A DNA stretch of 64,000 nucleotides from Pseudomonadota bacterium (GCA_021795715.1 JAJYPD010000003.1:1-64000), one strand, 5' to 3'; shown: positions 39,636-50,585, counted from the stretch's first letter. Numbers and translations: made by a program. Notes: generated by a model not told the origin, from the sequence alone.

Positions 39636-42600
39636 TTATCCTTCGCCCAGGCGGCGATGAATCCGGTGCAGCAGCACGGGCAAAACAATCAAAACGAGCG
39701 GCAGTTGCGCCAGCAGCCCGGAGACGATGGCGATGGCCAGCGGCTGCTGCATCTGCGCGCCCTGTCCCCAGCCGAGCGCCAGCGGGAGGAGGGCCAGAAT
39801 GGCCGCCATCGTCGTCATCGCGATCGGCCGCAGCCGGTTCTTGCCTGCGCCGATGAGCCGCGCCGACACGTCGGTGCCCGCCAGATCATGGTATTCGGAA
39901 TAATAAAAAATACCGACCTCGGTGACGATACCGACGATCATCGTCATACCCATCATCGACGAGATATTGAGCTCCGTACGGGTCACCCACAGGCCGATGA
40001 AGACCGCAGCAAAGACAGCAGCGTCGTCAGCAGGAGAGCGCCTGCCACCGTGAAGCGCTCATACAGGAAAAGCAGGAGCAAAAACACGAGGCCGACGGCG
40101 GTGGCAAACACCGCCATCAGGCCGGCAAAGGCGATCTGCTGCTGCATGTACAGGCCGCCCAGACTGAAGTACATGCCCGGTGGCAGCAAACCCGGCGTCT
40201 TTAGCAGCGTCTTGACGTCGTGCATGACACCGCCGAGGCTCCGCCCGCTGATGTGCGCCGTGACGGCCGCCATTTGTTTGAGATTGTCGCGGGTGATTTC
40301 CGGCTGCCCATGCAAAATGCGCACGCGCGCCACCTCCCGCAACGGAAAGAGCCGCCCGTTGGCGGCCTCCATCGGCAGACTGCGAATGGCGCCAAGCGAT
40401 GCGCGCATCGAATGCGGCACCCAGACCCGCACGCCGATCATGCGGATCCCGCGCTGCACGCGGGTGGCGATCGCGCCGTTTAGGGCGTCATACAACTGGG
40501 TGGTGACGCTCTGCGGACTGACACCTTCGAGTGCCGCCTTGGCCCGGTCGACCCGGATGTCGACGGCATTCCCCGAATACACGATGCCGTTGCGCACCGC
40601 CAGGACCCCGGGGATCGCCGCGAGATGGCGCGCCACCCGCATGGCAGTCTGCCGCAGAAGCGGCCCGTTCCCGGAAAACAGCTTGATCTCGATCGGACGC
40701 GGACTGCCCGTCAGGTCTCCGATCAGGTCCTTCATGGGCTGGTCCATACTGATCTCCAGCCCCGGCACACCCGCCTTCACCTCCCGGCGCACGCGTGCCA
40801 TCACCTGCCATACCGAGGGACGCGGGAAGGGTTTGAGGAGCACATAGAAGTCACCCTCGTTGGTGCCGGTGATACCGCCGCCCAACTGCAGGCCGGTACG
40901 CAAGGAGAAGGTCTGGACGGCCTTGTCTTGCATCAGAATGTGCTCGACCTGATCAAGCAGCCGCGCCGTCTCGCCAAGCGAAGTGCCGGGTTTGGCCTTG
41001 TAGTTCAGCACAAAGCCGCCTTCATCCATCGCCGGCATGAAGCCCGAACCGGTCATGGCAAAGCCGAACCATCCCGCGCCAAGCAGCACGACCAGTCCGG
41101 CGCCAAGCCACTGCGGCTGCCGGAACAGCCGTTGCATCAGACGCTCATAGGCGCGCTGCAGACGCACCAGCACCGGGCCCGCCCGCTCCACATCGGCACC
41201 ACCGGTGCCGAGCAGATGGTCGGCCAAGATCGGCACGACAAGCCACGTCACGAAAAACGAGATCACGAGGCTTGCCGCCATGGTGAGGGAAAGCGCGCGG
41301 AAAAACGCCCCGGTCACGCCCTGCAGGAAGGCAAGGGGCATGAAAATCACCACCGTCGACGCCGACGACCCCAGCAACGGCCGTGTGAATTCGCGCACGG
41401 CCCGCGCCACGCTCGTATGGCGCTCACCCGGCGGACTTTCCATCTGCCGGCGCACGATGTGCTCGATCATGACGATCGTGTCGTCGATGATGAGACCCAC
41501 CGCCGCCGCCATGCCGCCCAACGTCATGATGTTGAACGTCATGTGCGACACGTAGAGGACCACCATGGTGGCGGCCAGCACGGTCGGCACCGTCACCAGT
41601 GCGATCAGCATGATACGGACGTTGCGCAGAAACAAAAGCAGCACGGCAGCCGCGAGCAGCGCGCCGATCAACACCGCATCGCGCACGGTGGCCGCCGCCG
41701 CGCGGATGAGCGTTGCCTGGTCGTACCAGCGGCGGATCTGGATACCTGGGGGCAGCTGCCGGCGAAAGGTGCGCAGGGCGCGCCCCACCGCTTGGGTGAT
41801 GGCCAGCGTGTTGCCCCCCGGCTGCTGATAGATCTGGATGCTGACGGCGGGCTGGCCGCCGCCCACCACCTGGGTCCACTGCGGTTTCAGCGCCCGGCGC
41901 ACGGACGCCACTTCGCCAAGCCGCACGATGCCGTGGCCATCGGAACGCAGCACGGTCCTTCTTATGTCTTTCAGGCGGCGCAGGCGTGTGTCGGAGATGA
42001 GCAGGTAGAACTGGTAATGGCGTGTCAGGTGACCGACGCTTTTCAGGACATTGCTTTCCTTGAGCGAGCGCACAACGTCGGCCACCGTCAACCCATACTG
42101 CGCCAGGCGCACGGGATTGACGGTGACACGGTATTCCTCGGTCCGCCCGCCGATCACGCCGACACGGGCCACGCCCGGTATGGCCGACAAGAGCGGGCGG
42201 AGCTGGTAGCGAGCGATGTTGCGCAACCGCGCCTGCGACACCCGGTCCGACGTGAGCGTATAGGCCAGCATGCGGAAAATCGTCGGCCGCATGCGCCGCA
42301 CATCGAGCTGCGTGTCGGCGGGCAGACGCGTGCCGAGATCGGCGAGCGCCGCCTGCACCTCGAGCGTGGCGATGGTCATGTTCTCGCCCCAGCGGAAATT
42401 CACATAAAAGTCCGCCCCGCCGCGGCTGGTCGTCGAGCGCACGCCGACCACCCCCGGAATGCCGCGCACCGCCTGTTCGATCGGATAGGTGACGGCGATC
42501 AGCATCCGCTTGGCCGGCCGGTCGCCGGCTTGCGCATAGATCTCCACCCGCGGGAAATCCACATGCGGGAAAAGCGCCACGGGCACCTTGAAGCTCGCGC

Positions 42601-42679
42601 CGATGCCACCGAGAACGAGCAGCAGCATCAAGAAAAGCAGAGAACGCCGGTGGCGCTGCAGCCACGGACCGGCGCTCAT
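39636..42679 (-). pseudogene. RND-family inner-membrane efflux transporter, frameshifted
   Basis: Full-length RND pump (about 1010 residues if joined) split into an 898-codon part (39983-42679) and a C-terminal part (39636-39986). The first part has the porter and funnel domains and the proton-relay pair in GLIIDDTIVMIE. It runs as LLTTLLSLLRSSSACG and stops, whereas deleting one frame step at about 40010-40016 restores AAVFIGLWVTRTELNISSMMGM, the expected RND sequence. One base is thus missing. It overlaps the adaptor gene by 4 bp. It may be a real pseudogene or a sequencing error. Confidence 0.88.
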
Positions 42680-43731
42680 GTCACTTTCACACGCATGCCA
42701 GGCTTGAGCTCGTAGTTGCCGAGGACGACCACGGGCTCGCCCGGGCGCAGGTGGGCACCGATCACCTGGACGATGTGATGGTTGCGCAGGCCGATATGCA
42801 CGACATGGGCCACGGCGCGCCCGTTGGCGATGGTATAGAGAATCCGGCGATGATCGACCGGCAGGACGGCCGCCCGCGGCGCCACCAGCACCGGCGGCGA
42901 GGTCGTCACGAATCGCCCCTCGACATATTCACCCAGCAGATAGGGATTGACCGGCGGCAGGGCGACGAACACATCCACCATGTGCGTCGCGGGATTGACC
43001 ACGCGTGACACCACCGACACCCGCCCGCGCACCCGCTCGCGACCGCCCGCGAACGACTGCAGCGTCACGCGCGCGCCCGATCGCAGATTGCCCATATCCT
43101 CGGGTTCGGCACCCAGCCGCACCTCCAGCCGGTCGCGCGCCACCAGTTCCATGAGCGGCTGGCCGGCGGGGACGATGGCGCCCTCCTGGGCGAAGATGCG
43201 GCTGACGACGCCGCGCACGGGGGCCTTGACCTCCATGTGCGGCCGCAAGCCTTCGCGGTGCAAAAGGCGCAGCGCCACCTGTGCGTCGTCGAATCCGCGC
43301 TCGGCAGCCAGAAGCTGGCTGCGTGTCGCCAGCCGCAGCGCGTAGCGCTCACGGGTCTCGGCCAGCATCAGTTTGGCGACACGATAGTCCGTCTGGGCGC
43401 GCAACAGGGCGAGACGGGTATCGGCGGCCGGCACAAGCGTCATCAGCGCCGCCCCGCGCGCGACCGGCTGACCGAGGTTGACATTGACACCCGTCACCGC
43501 CACCGCGAAAGGCTCGGTCACCGCCTGAAGCGCCGAGGGGGCGGCGACCACCCGGCCGTAAGTGATGAGCCGGCGGCGCACCGGCACCATCCGCAGTGGC
43601 GCCACACGGACCGCGGCCACCACCGACGGGGGCTTGGCGGGCCTTCCCGGTGCGCGCAAAACGAATACCGTCCCCGCCGCTCCGAGCAGGGCGATGAGGC
43701 CGGCGGCCACAAACACGCGCCGCCTCCTCAT
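42676..43731 (-). CDS. RND efflux periplasmic adaptor subunit
   Basis: The 351-residue product has an uncleaved or signal-anchor N-terminus (LIALLGAAGTVFVLRA), a lipoyl-like half motif (EPFAVAVTGVNVNLGQPVARGAALMTL), a hairpin, and the second half (APVRGVVSRIFAQEGAIVPAGQPLMEL). It links the outer-membrane lipoprotein and the RND pump in one tripartite system. It overlaps both neighbours by 4 bp. Confidence 0.92.
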   Translation of the reverse strand: MRRRRVFVAAGLIALLGAAGTVFVLRAPGRPAKPPSVVAAVRVAPLRMVPVRRRLITYGRVVAAPSALQAVTEPFAVAVTGVNVNLGQPVARGAALMTLVPAADTRLALLRAQTDYRVAKLMLAETRERYALRLATRSQLLAAERGFDDAQVALRLLHREGLRPHMEVKAPVRGVVSRIFAQEGAIVPAGQPLMELVARDRLEVRLGAEPEDMGNLRSGARVTLQSFAGGRERVRGRVSVVSRVVNPATHMVDVFVALPPVNPYLLGEYVEGRFVTTSPPVLVAPRAAVLPVDHRRILYTIANGRAVAHVVHIGLRNHHIVQVIGAHLRPGEPVVVLGNYELKPGMRVKVT

Positions 43732-45119
43732 GGCGGCGCCTTGGGCAGCTCAAACCAGCCGCTTTCGGTCTCGAGCGCCACACCGAGCTGATCGAGCCGC
43801 GCGGCGGTGGCGATCTCCTGCAGGCGCTCGCGGGTTAGGCGGGCGGCCAGCTGATAGTAAACCAGCGCGTCGATGGCGTGCTCCGCCAAAGCCTGGCGGT
43901 AGAGCCCCTCAAGATGCACAAGGGTCCTGACCACCTGCCGTCTCGCCCTGATCTCCCGCCGCGCCGCGTGCAAAGACGTGATGAGTTCGGCGATTTTGAG
44001 GCGCGCATCGGCAAGACGCGCCGCATAGGTCCGCAGCAGCGATCGTCTGGTCGCCTGGGCGATGGCCACCGCCCCCTGATTGTGGTTGAAGATCGGCAGC
44101 GCCACGGACAGATCCGCGCCGATGGTGTTCACGTCGGTGGTGTCCCGTGCGCGGTTTATCCCCAGCGCAAGCGGGGGAAATTCCCCCAAGACCGCAACCC
44201 GCACCGCCGCGCTCGGCGCCCGATAGCCCGCGCGCAAAGCGACGAGATCGAGACGGCGCTGCGCAAGACCGGCAAACAGCGCGCGCCGGTCGACCGGCGC
44301 GCGAAACCGCCGGTTGTCTTGGGGTGCAAACCGCAAGACCTCGCCCGGTTTCAGCCCCAACAGCCCTTTCAGCGCCAGCAGCTTCAACCGGTACAAGGCC
44401 GCGACTTGCAAAGCCTCCAGCTGGGCATGCCGCAGCGCCAGCAAAGCCGCCTGCCTGACGCCTGCGGTGACGACCCGGGCCCGTTCGCCGCGCGCAAGAA
44501 GCGCCACCTGCCGGCGCAGATCACCGATCTCTGTATGCAGCACCCCCCGCTCGCGCGCCAGCAGTCCCAACTGGTAGACATCATCCTTGGCATGGAGCGC
44601 CACCTGCCAGGCCTGCCAGGCCAAAGTGAGATCGACACGCCGCAGGCGCGCGCGTGCGGCGGCCACCCGGGCTGGCCGCGTCACGAGCGCCCGGATCGGA
44701 AGGCTGAGCGCTGCGCGAAACGCATCGGTAAGACCAAGGCCACTGATCGGCAGGCCTGCGCTCAGGGAAAACACGGGATTGGGCAGGAGGCCTGCGGCCA
44801 GCAATTGCGCCTGGGCGATGCCGCCTGCAGACCGTGCGGCCCTGAGATCGGGGTCGGCCACCACCGCCCACACGGCCGCGGCCGCCGGCGTCAGTCCCTC
44901 GTGCGGCCGCACTTCAAGCGGCGGCAGAGCGGGCACAAGGCGGTGCGAATACGCGGCCCAAACCGCCGTGAACGGACGCCTTGGCAACGCACGGGCGGCC
45001 TGCGCGGCGGTCAGCGGGCGCACATAGGCCCCGCAGCCCCCGAGCAGAACCACGACCACCGCCGCCAGCGCACGATAGGCGGGTTTCACCGGTTTTGCCT
45101 GCCCGCTCGTCGGCGTCAT
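43728..45119 (-). CDS. TolC/NodT-type outer membrane efflux lipoprotein
   Basis: The 463-residue product has a lipoprotein signal with Cys29 (LLGGC) and TolC-like repeats. It should be the exit duct of the tripartite pump encoded by the two next genes. The ATG at 45119 is chosen because it puts the signal sequence near the N-terminus; a longer frame runs back into icd. It begins 28 bp after the icd stop, so efflux expression may in part depend on the icd promoter. Confidence 0.9.
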   Translation of the reverse strand: MTPTSGQAKPVKPAYRALAAVVVVLLGGCGAYVRPLTAAQAARALPRRPFTAVWAAYSHRLVPALPPLEVRPHEGLTPAAAAVWAVVADPDLRAARSAGGIAQAQLLAAGLLPNPVFSLSAGLPISGLGLTDAFRAALSLPIRALVTRPARVAAARARLRRVDLTLAWQAWQVALHAKDDVYQLGLLARERGVLHTEIGDLRRQVALLARGERARVVTAGVRQAALLALRHAQLEALQVAALYRLKLLALKGLLGLKPGEVLRFAPQDNRRFRAPVDRRALFAGLAQRRLDLVALRAGYRAPSAAVRVAVLGEFPPLALGINRARDTTDVNTIGADLSVALPIFNHNQGAVAIAQATRRSLLRTYAARLADARLKIAELITSLHAARREIRARRQVVRTLVHLEGLYRQALAEHAIDALVYYQLAARLTRERLQEIATAARLDQLGVALETESGWFELPKAPP

Positions 45120-45147
45120 GCGCGGATGCGTGCCGGCCCGCACACCG

Positions 45148-46383
45148 CTACGCGCCCATATGGGCGATGATCGCCGCGCCAAAAGAGGAACAGCTCACCT
45201 CCACCGCGCCAGGCATGAGCCGCGCCAGGTCATAAGTCACGTGTCCGGCCACGAGCGCGCCGCACAACCCGGTTATGATGTAATCTGCTGCCTGCGTCCA
45301 GCCCATGTGCCGCAACATCATCTCCGCCGACAAAATCAGGGAGCCGGGATTGACCTTGTCCTGGCCGGCATAGCGGGGCGCGGTACCGTGCGTTGCCTCG
45401 AACATGGCGATGAGGTCCGACAGATTCGCGCCGGGCGCCATGCCGATACCGCCCACCTGTGCGGCCAGCGCATCGGAAATGTAATCGCCGTTCAGGTTCA
45501 AGGTGGCGATGACACTGTAGTCCTCGGGCCGCAGCAGGATCTGCTGCAAAAAGGCATCGGCAATCACGTCCTTGACCACGACAAAGCTTCCGTCGGCGCG
45601 CGGCAGGCGCAACTGTCCATCCACGGTGACCGCACCGAATTCGCGACGGGCAAGTTCCATGCCCCATTCCTTGAATGCGCCTTCGGTGAACTTCATGATA
45701 TTGCCCTTGTGCACCAGCGTGACCGACGGCTTGCCGTGCGCAAGCGCGTATTCGTAGGCCTTGCGCACCAGACGTTCCGTGCCTTCGCGCGAAACCGGTT
45801 TGATGCCGATGCCCGAGGTCGCCGGAAAACGGATGGAGCGCACGCCCATCGTCTGCATCAGGAAGTCGATGACGCGCGCGACCTCAGGCGATCCCGCCGG
45901 CCATTCGATCCCGGCATAGATGTCCTCGGAATTCTCCCGAAAAATCACCATGTCGGTCTTTTCCGGCGCCTTCAGGGGGCTTGGCACCGACGGGAAGTAG
46001 CGGACCGGGCGCAGACACACATAGAGGTCGAGCTCCTGGCGCAAAGCGACGTTCAGTGAGCGGCGCCCGCCGCCGACCGGCGTCGTCAGCGGGCCTTTGA
46101 TCGAGACCACGTGCTCCGCAATGGCCTTGAGTGTCTCGGCCGGCAAAGCATCGCCGGTGCGCTGCTGGGCCTTCTCGCCGGCCAGGATCTCCATCCACTC
46201 GATCTGCCGTTTCGGACCGTAGGCGCGGCTCACCGCGGCATCGACGACCATGCGCATGACAGGCGTAATGTCGACGCCGATACCATCCCCCTCGATGAAC
46301 GGGATGATCGGCCGGTCGGGCACATTCAGTCGTCCGTCGCCGCGCACGCTGATCCGTTCTGCCTGTGTGCTCTGACCTGCCAT
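45148..46383 (-). CDS. icd: NADP-dependent isocitrate dehydrogenase
   Basis: Icd oxidatively decarboxylates isocitrate to 2-oxoglutarate. The 411-residue product (E. coli 416) has [15 protein letters not shown], the substrate/phosphorylation loop [24 protein letters not shown], and the C-terminal [26 protein letters not shown]. Start ATG at 46383 is fixed by GGAGGAAG. Divergent from rluE as in E. coli. Confidence 0.97.
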   Translation of the reverse strand: MAGQSTQAERISVRGDGRLNVPDRPIIPFIEGDGIGVDITPVMRMVVDAAVSRAYGPKRQIEWMEILAGEKAQQRTGDALPAETLKAIAEHVVSIKGPLTTPVGGGRRSLNVALRQELDLYVCLRPVRYFPSVPSPLKAPEKTDMVIFRENSEDIYAGIEWPAGSPEVARVIDFLMQTMGVRSIRFPATSGIGIKPVSREGTERLVRKAYEYALAHGKPSVTLVHKGNIMKFTEGAFKEWGMELARREFGAVTVDGQLRLPRADGSFVVVKDVIADAFLQQILLRPEDYSVIATLNLNGDYISDALAAQVGGIGMAPGANLSDLIAMFEATHGTAPRYAGQDKVNPGSLILSAEMMLRHMGWTQAADYIITGLCGALVAGHVTYDLARLMPGAVEVSCSSFGAAIIAHMGA

Positions 46384-46422
46384 CTCATCTTCCTCCAAAT
46401 CGGCGCGCCGGCGCGCCTGGGC

Positions 46423-46428
46423 TATAAT
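46423..46428 (+). promoter_or_regulatory. Candidate -10 box of the rluE-nudJ-mnmA operon
   Basis: A perfect TATAAT lies about 40 bp before the rluE ATG in the 85-bp icd/rluE divergent gap. No good -35 is seen at 16-18 bp upstream, where a GC palindrome stands instead, so an activator or chance may explain it. Confidence 0.4.
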
Positions 46429-46468
46429 GTGTGGCTTGCAATTGTAGCGGATTCATCCCCGAAGGCAC

Positions 46469-47008
46469 ATGCGCCTGATACTCTTCAACAAGCCCTACGG
46501 GGTCTTAAGCCGCTTCACCGACCCGCACGGGCGCCCGACCCTGAAAAATTATATCGATGTGCCTCATGTCTATGCAGCCGGCCGGCTCGATCTCGACTCC
46601 GAGGGCCTCCTGCTGCTGACCGACTCAGGCGCCCTCATCCACCGCATCACCCGTCCCGGGCGGGGGTGGCCGAAGGTCTACTGGGCGCAGGTCGAAGGCG
46701 AACCGTCGGATGAGGCGCTGGCACGCCTGGCCGGCGGCGTGCTCCTGGACGGGCAAAAAACACGCCCGATCACGGTCACCCGGCTCGAGGCACCGGCCGT
46801 GTGGGTGCGCGACCCGCCGATCCGGCATCGTCTGACGGTGCCGACGAGCTGGTTATCCCTGACGTTGCGGGAGGGCCGCAACCGTCAAGTACGCCGCATG
46901 ACCGCCGCCGTGGGCCACCCCACCCTGCGGCTGATCCGTTACGCCGTCGGCAAGCACACGATCGACGGACTGCCAAGCGGTCATTGGCGCAACATCGAGG
47001 TAGAATGA
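46469..47008 (+). CDS. rluE: 23S rRNA pseudouridine(2457) synthase
   Basis: The 179-residue product belongs to the RsuA/RluB/E/F class, with NKPYGVLSRFTD, the catalytic Asp in AAGRLDLDSEGLLLLTDSG, and LREGRNRQVRRMTAAVGHPTLRLIR. No S4 domain is present, as in RluE. Gene order with icd and nudJ supports RluE over its paralogues. It is 3 bp before nudJ. Confidence 0.93.
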   Translation: MRLILFNKPYGVLSRFTDPHGRPTLKNYIDVPHVYAAGRLDLDSEGLLLLTDSGALIHRITRPGRGWPKVYWAQVEGEPSDEALARLAGGVLLDGQKTRPITVTRLEAPAVWVRDPPIRHRLTVPTSWLSLTLREGRNRQVRRMTAAVGHPTLRLIRYAVGKHTIDGLPSGHWRNIEVE

Positions 47009-47011
47009 ATC

Positions 47012-47470
47012 ATGCTGGAAGCCCATGTGACTGTCGCTGCCGTCGTGGAACGCGACGGCCGTTTTCTGTGTGTGGAGGAAGAAGTCGCCGGCGCGCTGGT
47101 CATCAACCAGCCGGCGGGGCACCTGGAGGCGGGCGAGACGCTTCTCGCGGCGGTTCACCGGGAAACCCTCGAAGAAACCGCCTGGCAATTCGCACCGACT
47201 GCGCTGCTTGGCGTCTACCACTACAAGTCCGCAAGCGGCATCACCTACCTGCGCTTTGCGTTCATTGGGGATGTATCCGATCACGATCCGGCCCGTCCCC
47301 TTGACAACGGCATACGCCGGGCGCTGTGGCTGAGCGAGCAGGACCTGCGGGCCAGACAGGCCCAGCACCGCGGACCGCAGGTCCTGCAGGCGGTCGCCGA
47401 CTACCGGCGCGGGCAGCGCTATCCGCTCGACGTCCTCGTGCATCTGGGCGACACGCCCTTGACGGCATGA
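47012..47470 (+). CDS. nudJ: Nudix phosphatase NudJ
   Basis: NudJ hydrolyses hydroxymethylpyrimidine pyrophosphate and nucleoside di-/triphosphates. The 152-residue product has a complete Nudix box from Gly36 (GHLEAGETLLAAVHRETLEE), with Glu42, Arg50, Glu51, Glu54 and Glu55. Overlaps mnmA by 4 bp. Confidence 0.92.
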   Translation: MLEAHVTVAAVVERDGRFLCVEEEVAGALVINQPAGHLEAGETLLAAVHRETLEETAWQFAPTALLGVYHYKSASGITYLRFAFIGDVSDHDPARPLDNGIRRALWLSEQDLRARQAQHRGPQVLQAVADYRRGQRYPLDVLVHLGDTPLTA

Positions 47471-48612
47471 ACGCGGTCGGACCGATGCCGCCATGGCCTC
47501 TGGCCGCACCCGGCGCGCACGTCGTGGTGGCGCTGTCAGGCGGGGTCGATTCGGCGGTAGCCGCGTTTCGTCTGCTCGAACAAGGTTATCGGGTCTCCGC
47601 TTTGTTCATGAAGAACTGGGAAGACGACGACACCGGCGGCTTCTGTTCGGCAGCGGCTGACTTCGCCTCGGCGCGCACGGTCTGCGATCGCCTGGAGATC
47701 CCCCTCCACGCGGTCAATTTCGCGCGCGACTACAAAGAGCGGGTGTTTGCCCGCTTTCTTGCCGACTGCCGCGCCGGTCTCACACCAAATCCCGACGTGC
47801 TGTGCAACCGCGAAATCAAGTTCGATGTCTATTGGCAGCATGCCCGCTCGCTCGGCGCCACCCTGATGGCGACCGGCCACTACGCCCGCTGCACACCGCT
47901 TAATGCCGACCAGGCTTTGCTGAAGACGAGCCGCGATGCCGACCGGGATCAGACCTACTTTCTGCATACGATCGATGGCGCCGTGCTGCGCCGGACACTG
48001 TTTCCAATCGGCGATCTCACCAAGGAAGAAGTGCGCGCCATCGCCCGCCGCCTTGGCCTCCACAACGCCGATCGCAAGAGCAGCACCGGCATCTGCTTTA
48101 TTGGTGAGCGCCACTTCAAAACCTTTCTGCGCCGGTACCTCACCGATGCGCCCGGGCCCATCAGGAGCATCGACGGCGCACTGAAAGGACATCATGACGG
48201 CCTCATGTATTACACCATCGGCCAGCGCCACGGTCTGGGCATCGGCGGGCCGGGTGAGCCCTGGTATGTAGCCCGCAAGCACTTGGCCGACCGCACCTTG
48301 ATCGTGGCCCAGGGGCGGCGGCATCCGGCCCTGTACCGGCGGGGGTGCCTGACCGCCGCCCCCTCCTGGCTGACGGACCCTCCGGCGTTCCCCTGGCGCG
48401 GGCTCGTCAAGATCCGCTATCGCGAGAAGGCCCATGCCTGCACCGTCGAACCCGCCGGCGAGGGGCTGCGCATCACCTTCACACAACCGGCCTGGGCGGT
48501 GGCCCCGGGACAGTCCGCGGTGTTCTACGAGGGCGACACCTGCCTGGGTGGCGCCGTCGTGACCACCGCGGATGACGAGAACCCGTCCGGCCAGACCACC
48601 CGGCAAGGATGA
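47467..48612 (+). CDS. mnmA: tRNA-specific 2-thiouridylase
   Basis: MnmA thiolates U34 of tRNA-Lys, -Glu and -Gln. The 381-residue product has the PP-loop ALSGGVDSAVAAF, catalytic Cys in NPDVLCNREIKF and in SSTGICFIGERHFKTFL, and the insertion FMKNWEDDD. The start is set by the overlap with nudJ; the open frame upstream is only shadow. In E. coli hflD follows, but here a 565-bp gap does. Confidence 0.97.
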   Translation: MNAVGPMPPWPLAAPGAHVVVALSGGVDSAVAAFRLLEQGYRVSALFMKNWEDDDTGGFCSAAADFASARTVCDRLEIPLHAVNFARDYKERVFARFLADCRAGLTPNPDVLCNREIKFDVYWQHARSLGATLMATGHYARCTPLNADQALLKTSRDADRDQTYFLHTIDGAVLRRTLFPIGDLTKEEVRAIARRLGLHNADRKSSTGICFIGERHFKTFLRRYLTDAPGPIRSIDGALKGHHDGLMYYTIGQRHGLGIGGPGEPWYVARKHLADRTLIVAQGRRHPALYRRGCLTAAPSWLTDPPAFPWRGLVKIRYREKAHACTVEPAGEGLRITFTQPAWAVAPGQSAVFYEGDTCLGGAVVTTADDENPSGQTTRQG

Positions 48613-49177
48613 CACTGCGCGTTTGCCAGGCAAAAAGCGACGCCGGTCCTCGCGGTTGCAATGGCAACGGGCCGCCCGCTTATCGCCGCTTTGCGCGCGA
48701 ACATGGGTCCGCGCCCTTGCTCTTTCAGGGGAGCCTCGACCAGGCCTTCACCCGAGGGAATCGAGCAGGCGCAGACGCGCGACCCCAGTTTCCCAAACGC
48801 CGGGTGGGTCTTGTCTGTGCCGAAAATCGCCCCGGATTCGGCAAGGCGCGGCCGGGCATTGGGATGATCGCGGGCCGGCAGAACACGGCATGGCGATCGG
48901 GCCCTGAGCGGGGCGCGCATTCCGGCAACCCCGTGCCGTGCGGGCGGCAAAGGTGTCGATGGGAGTTGCCGCCGCCGGGGCATACCGGAAGATTCACCGA
49001 TCGGCGAGCTGGCGGAACCGCGTTTGCGAACGGGCCCTGCGCTCACCAGGCGGCCGGCTGGGCCGGTTTGTGCAGACCTGAAGGAAGCGTGGCTGCAGAC
49101 CGTGCTCGAGAGGGTGGTTGGGTTTTGCCGCGACTCACGGGATAATGGCGGCGTTGCCCCGCGACTCGCCCTGGAGG
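48613..49177 (+). other. Gene-free stretch between mnmA and purB where hflD is expected
   Basis: About 565 bp, GC-rich, with open frames on both strands whose translations are Arg/Pro/Ala/Gly-rich and lack known motifs. I compared them with my memory of HflD and saw no similarity. Near the right end a weak promoter for purB is possible (TTGGGT, about 16 bp, GATAAT near 49140). The stretch is similar in character to 21108-21890. Confidence 0.6.
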
Positions 49178-50554
49178 ATGTCCTTGACCGCCCTGACCGC
49201 TCTTTCCCCACTGGATGGCCGCTACAGCCGGCAGACGGCCGCTCTCGCCGACATCTTCAGCGAACTGGGCCTTATGCGCTACCGCCTCAAAATGGAAATT
49301 GCGTGGCTCAAGGCGCTCGCCAATCACCCCGGCATCCCCGAACTGCCGCCGCTTGACGAGCGCGGCGAACGGGCTCTGGATGCGGTGCTTGCCGGTTTTG
49401 ATGAAACAGGCGGCATCACCGTCAAATCGATCGAGGCCACCACCAATCACGACGTCAAGGCGATCGAATACTACCTGCGCAAGCAGCTGGCGGCCGAACC
49501 ATCACTCACCCAGGCTCTTGAGTTCGTGCATTTCGCATTGACCTCCGAAGACGTCAACAATGTGGCCTATGCGTGCATGACCCTCGACGGACGCGACCAA
49601 GTGCTGATTCCGGCCATGGCCCGCATCGTCGCCCAGTGCGATGAGCTTGCCGAGCAGGAAGCCGCCACACCGATGCTGGCGCGCACCCACGGGCAACCGG
49701 CCTCCCCCACCACCGTCGGCAAGGAGATGCGGGTCTTTACCACCCGCCTGATGCGGCTTTTGGAGGCGGTCAAGGCCGTCACCCTGTCCGGCAAGATCAA
49801 CGGGGCTGTCGGCAACTACAACGCACACTATATCGCCTATCCCGAGATCGACTGGCCGCTTTTTGCCGGATCGGTCCTCGCCGATCTCGGGCTTGCCCAG
49901 AACCCGCACACCACCCAGATCGAGCCGCATGACGGGCTGGCCACGCTCTGCCACGCACTGATGCGCTTTAACACCGCGCTGATCGATCTTTGTCGCGACG
50001 TCTGGGGCTACATTTCGCTTGCCTACTTCCGGCAAAGGACCAAGGCTGGCGAAGTGGGATCGTCTACCATGCCGCACAAGGTCAACCCGATCGATTTCGA
50101 AAACGCCGAGGGCAATCTCGGGGTTGCCAACGCGCTACTTGGGCACCTCGCCGGGAAACTCCCCATCAGCCGCTTTCAGCGCGACCTGAGCGACTCGACC
50201 GTGCTGCGCAACGTGGGCACGGCCATGGGTTATGCCCTACTTGGTTATACGGCCTGTTCGCGCGGGCTCGCCAAGCTCGAGGTGGACCGGGACCGGCTGA
50301 ACGCCGACCTTGCGGCACATGACGAAGTTCTGACCGAGGCCGTGCAGACCGTCATGCGCCGCTACGGCCTGAAGGGCGGCTATGAGCAGATGAAAGAATT
50401 GAGCCGCGGACGCCGCCTGACCCGCGCCGATCTGCATGCCTTCATCAGGGGTCTCGCCCTGCCGGACGAAGCCAAGGAGCGCCTGCTGGCCCTCACCCCC
50501 TTGAACTATGTCGGCAACGCGCCGCAACAAGGCCTGGAACCGTCCGGCACTTGA
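49178..50554 (+). CDS. purB: Adenylosuccinate lyase
   Basis: PurB cleaves SAICAR to AICAR and adenylosuccinate to AMP. The 458-residue product has the start SLTALTALSPLDGRYSRQT, matching E. coli length exactly, ARTHGQPASPTTVGKEM, and the fumarase-family signature GSSTMPHKVNP. GGAGG touches the ATG, too close for a standard ribosome site; TTG 49184 would be better spaced but shortens the conserved N-terminus. Confidence 0.97.
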   Translation: MSLTALTALSPLDGRYSRQTAALADIFSELGLMRYRLKMEIAWLKALANHPGIPELPPLDERGERALDAVLAGFDETGGITVKSIEATTNHDVKAIEYYLRKQLAAEPSLTQALEFVHFALTSEDVNNVAYACMTLDGRDQVLIPAMARIVAQCDELAEQEAATPMLARTHGQPASPTTVGKEMRVFTTRLMRLLEAVKAVTLSGKINGAVGNYNAHYIAYPEIDWPLFAGSVLADLGLAQNPHTTQIEPHDGLATLCHALMRFNTALIDLCRDVWGYISLAYFRQRTKAGEVGSSTMPHKVNPIDFENAEGNLGVANALLGHLAGKLPISRFQRDLSDSTVLRNVGTAMGYALLGYTACSRGLAKLEVDRDRLNADLAAHDEVLTEAVQTVMRRYGLKGGYEQMKELSRGRRLTRADLHAFIRGLALPDEAKERLLALTPLNYVGNAPQQGLEPSGT

Positions 50555-50585
50555 AGGATGAGTTGCGCGGCCGCATCTTGTGCGC

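Noticed and set aside
40625-42715. A 696-codon open frame on the plus strand across the RND gene
   Set aside because: Antisense shadow of the pump gene; the translation is low in hydrophobics and has no domain.
48613-49177. Decayed hflD
   Set aside because: Translations in the frames examined showed no resemblance to HflD, so the claim is left as a positional gap only.
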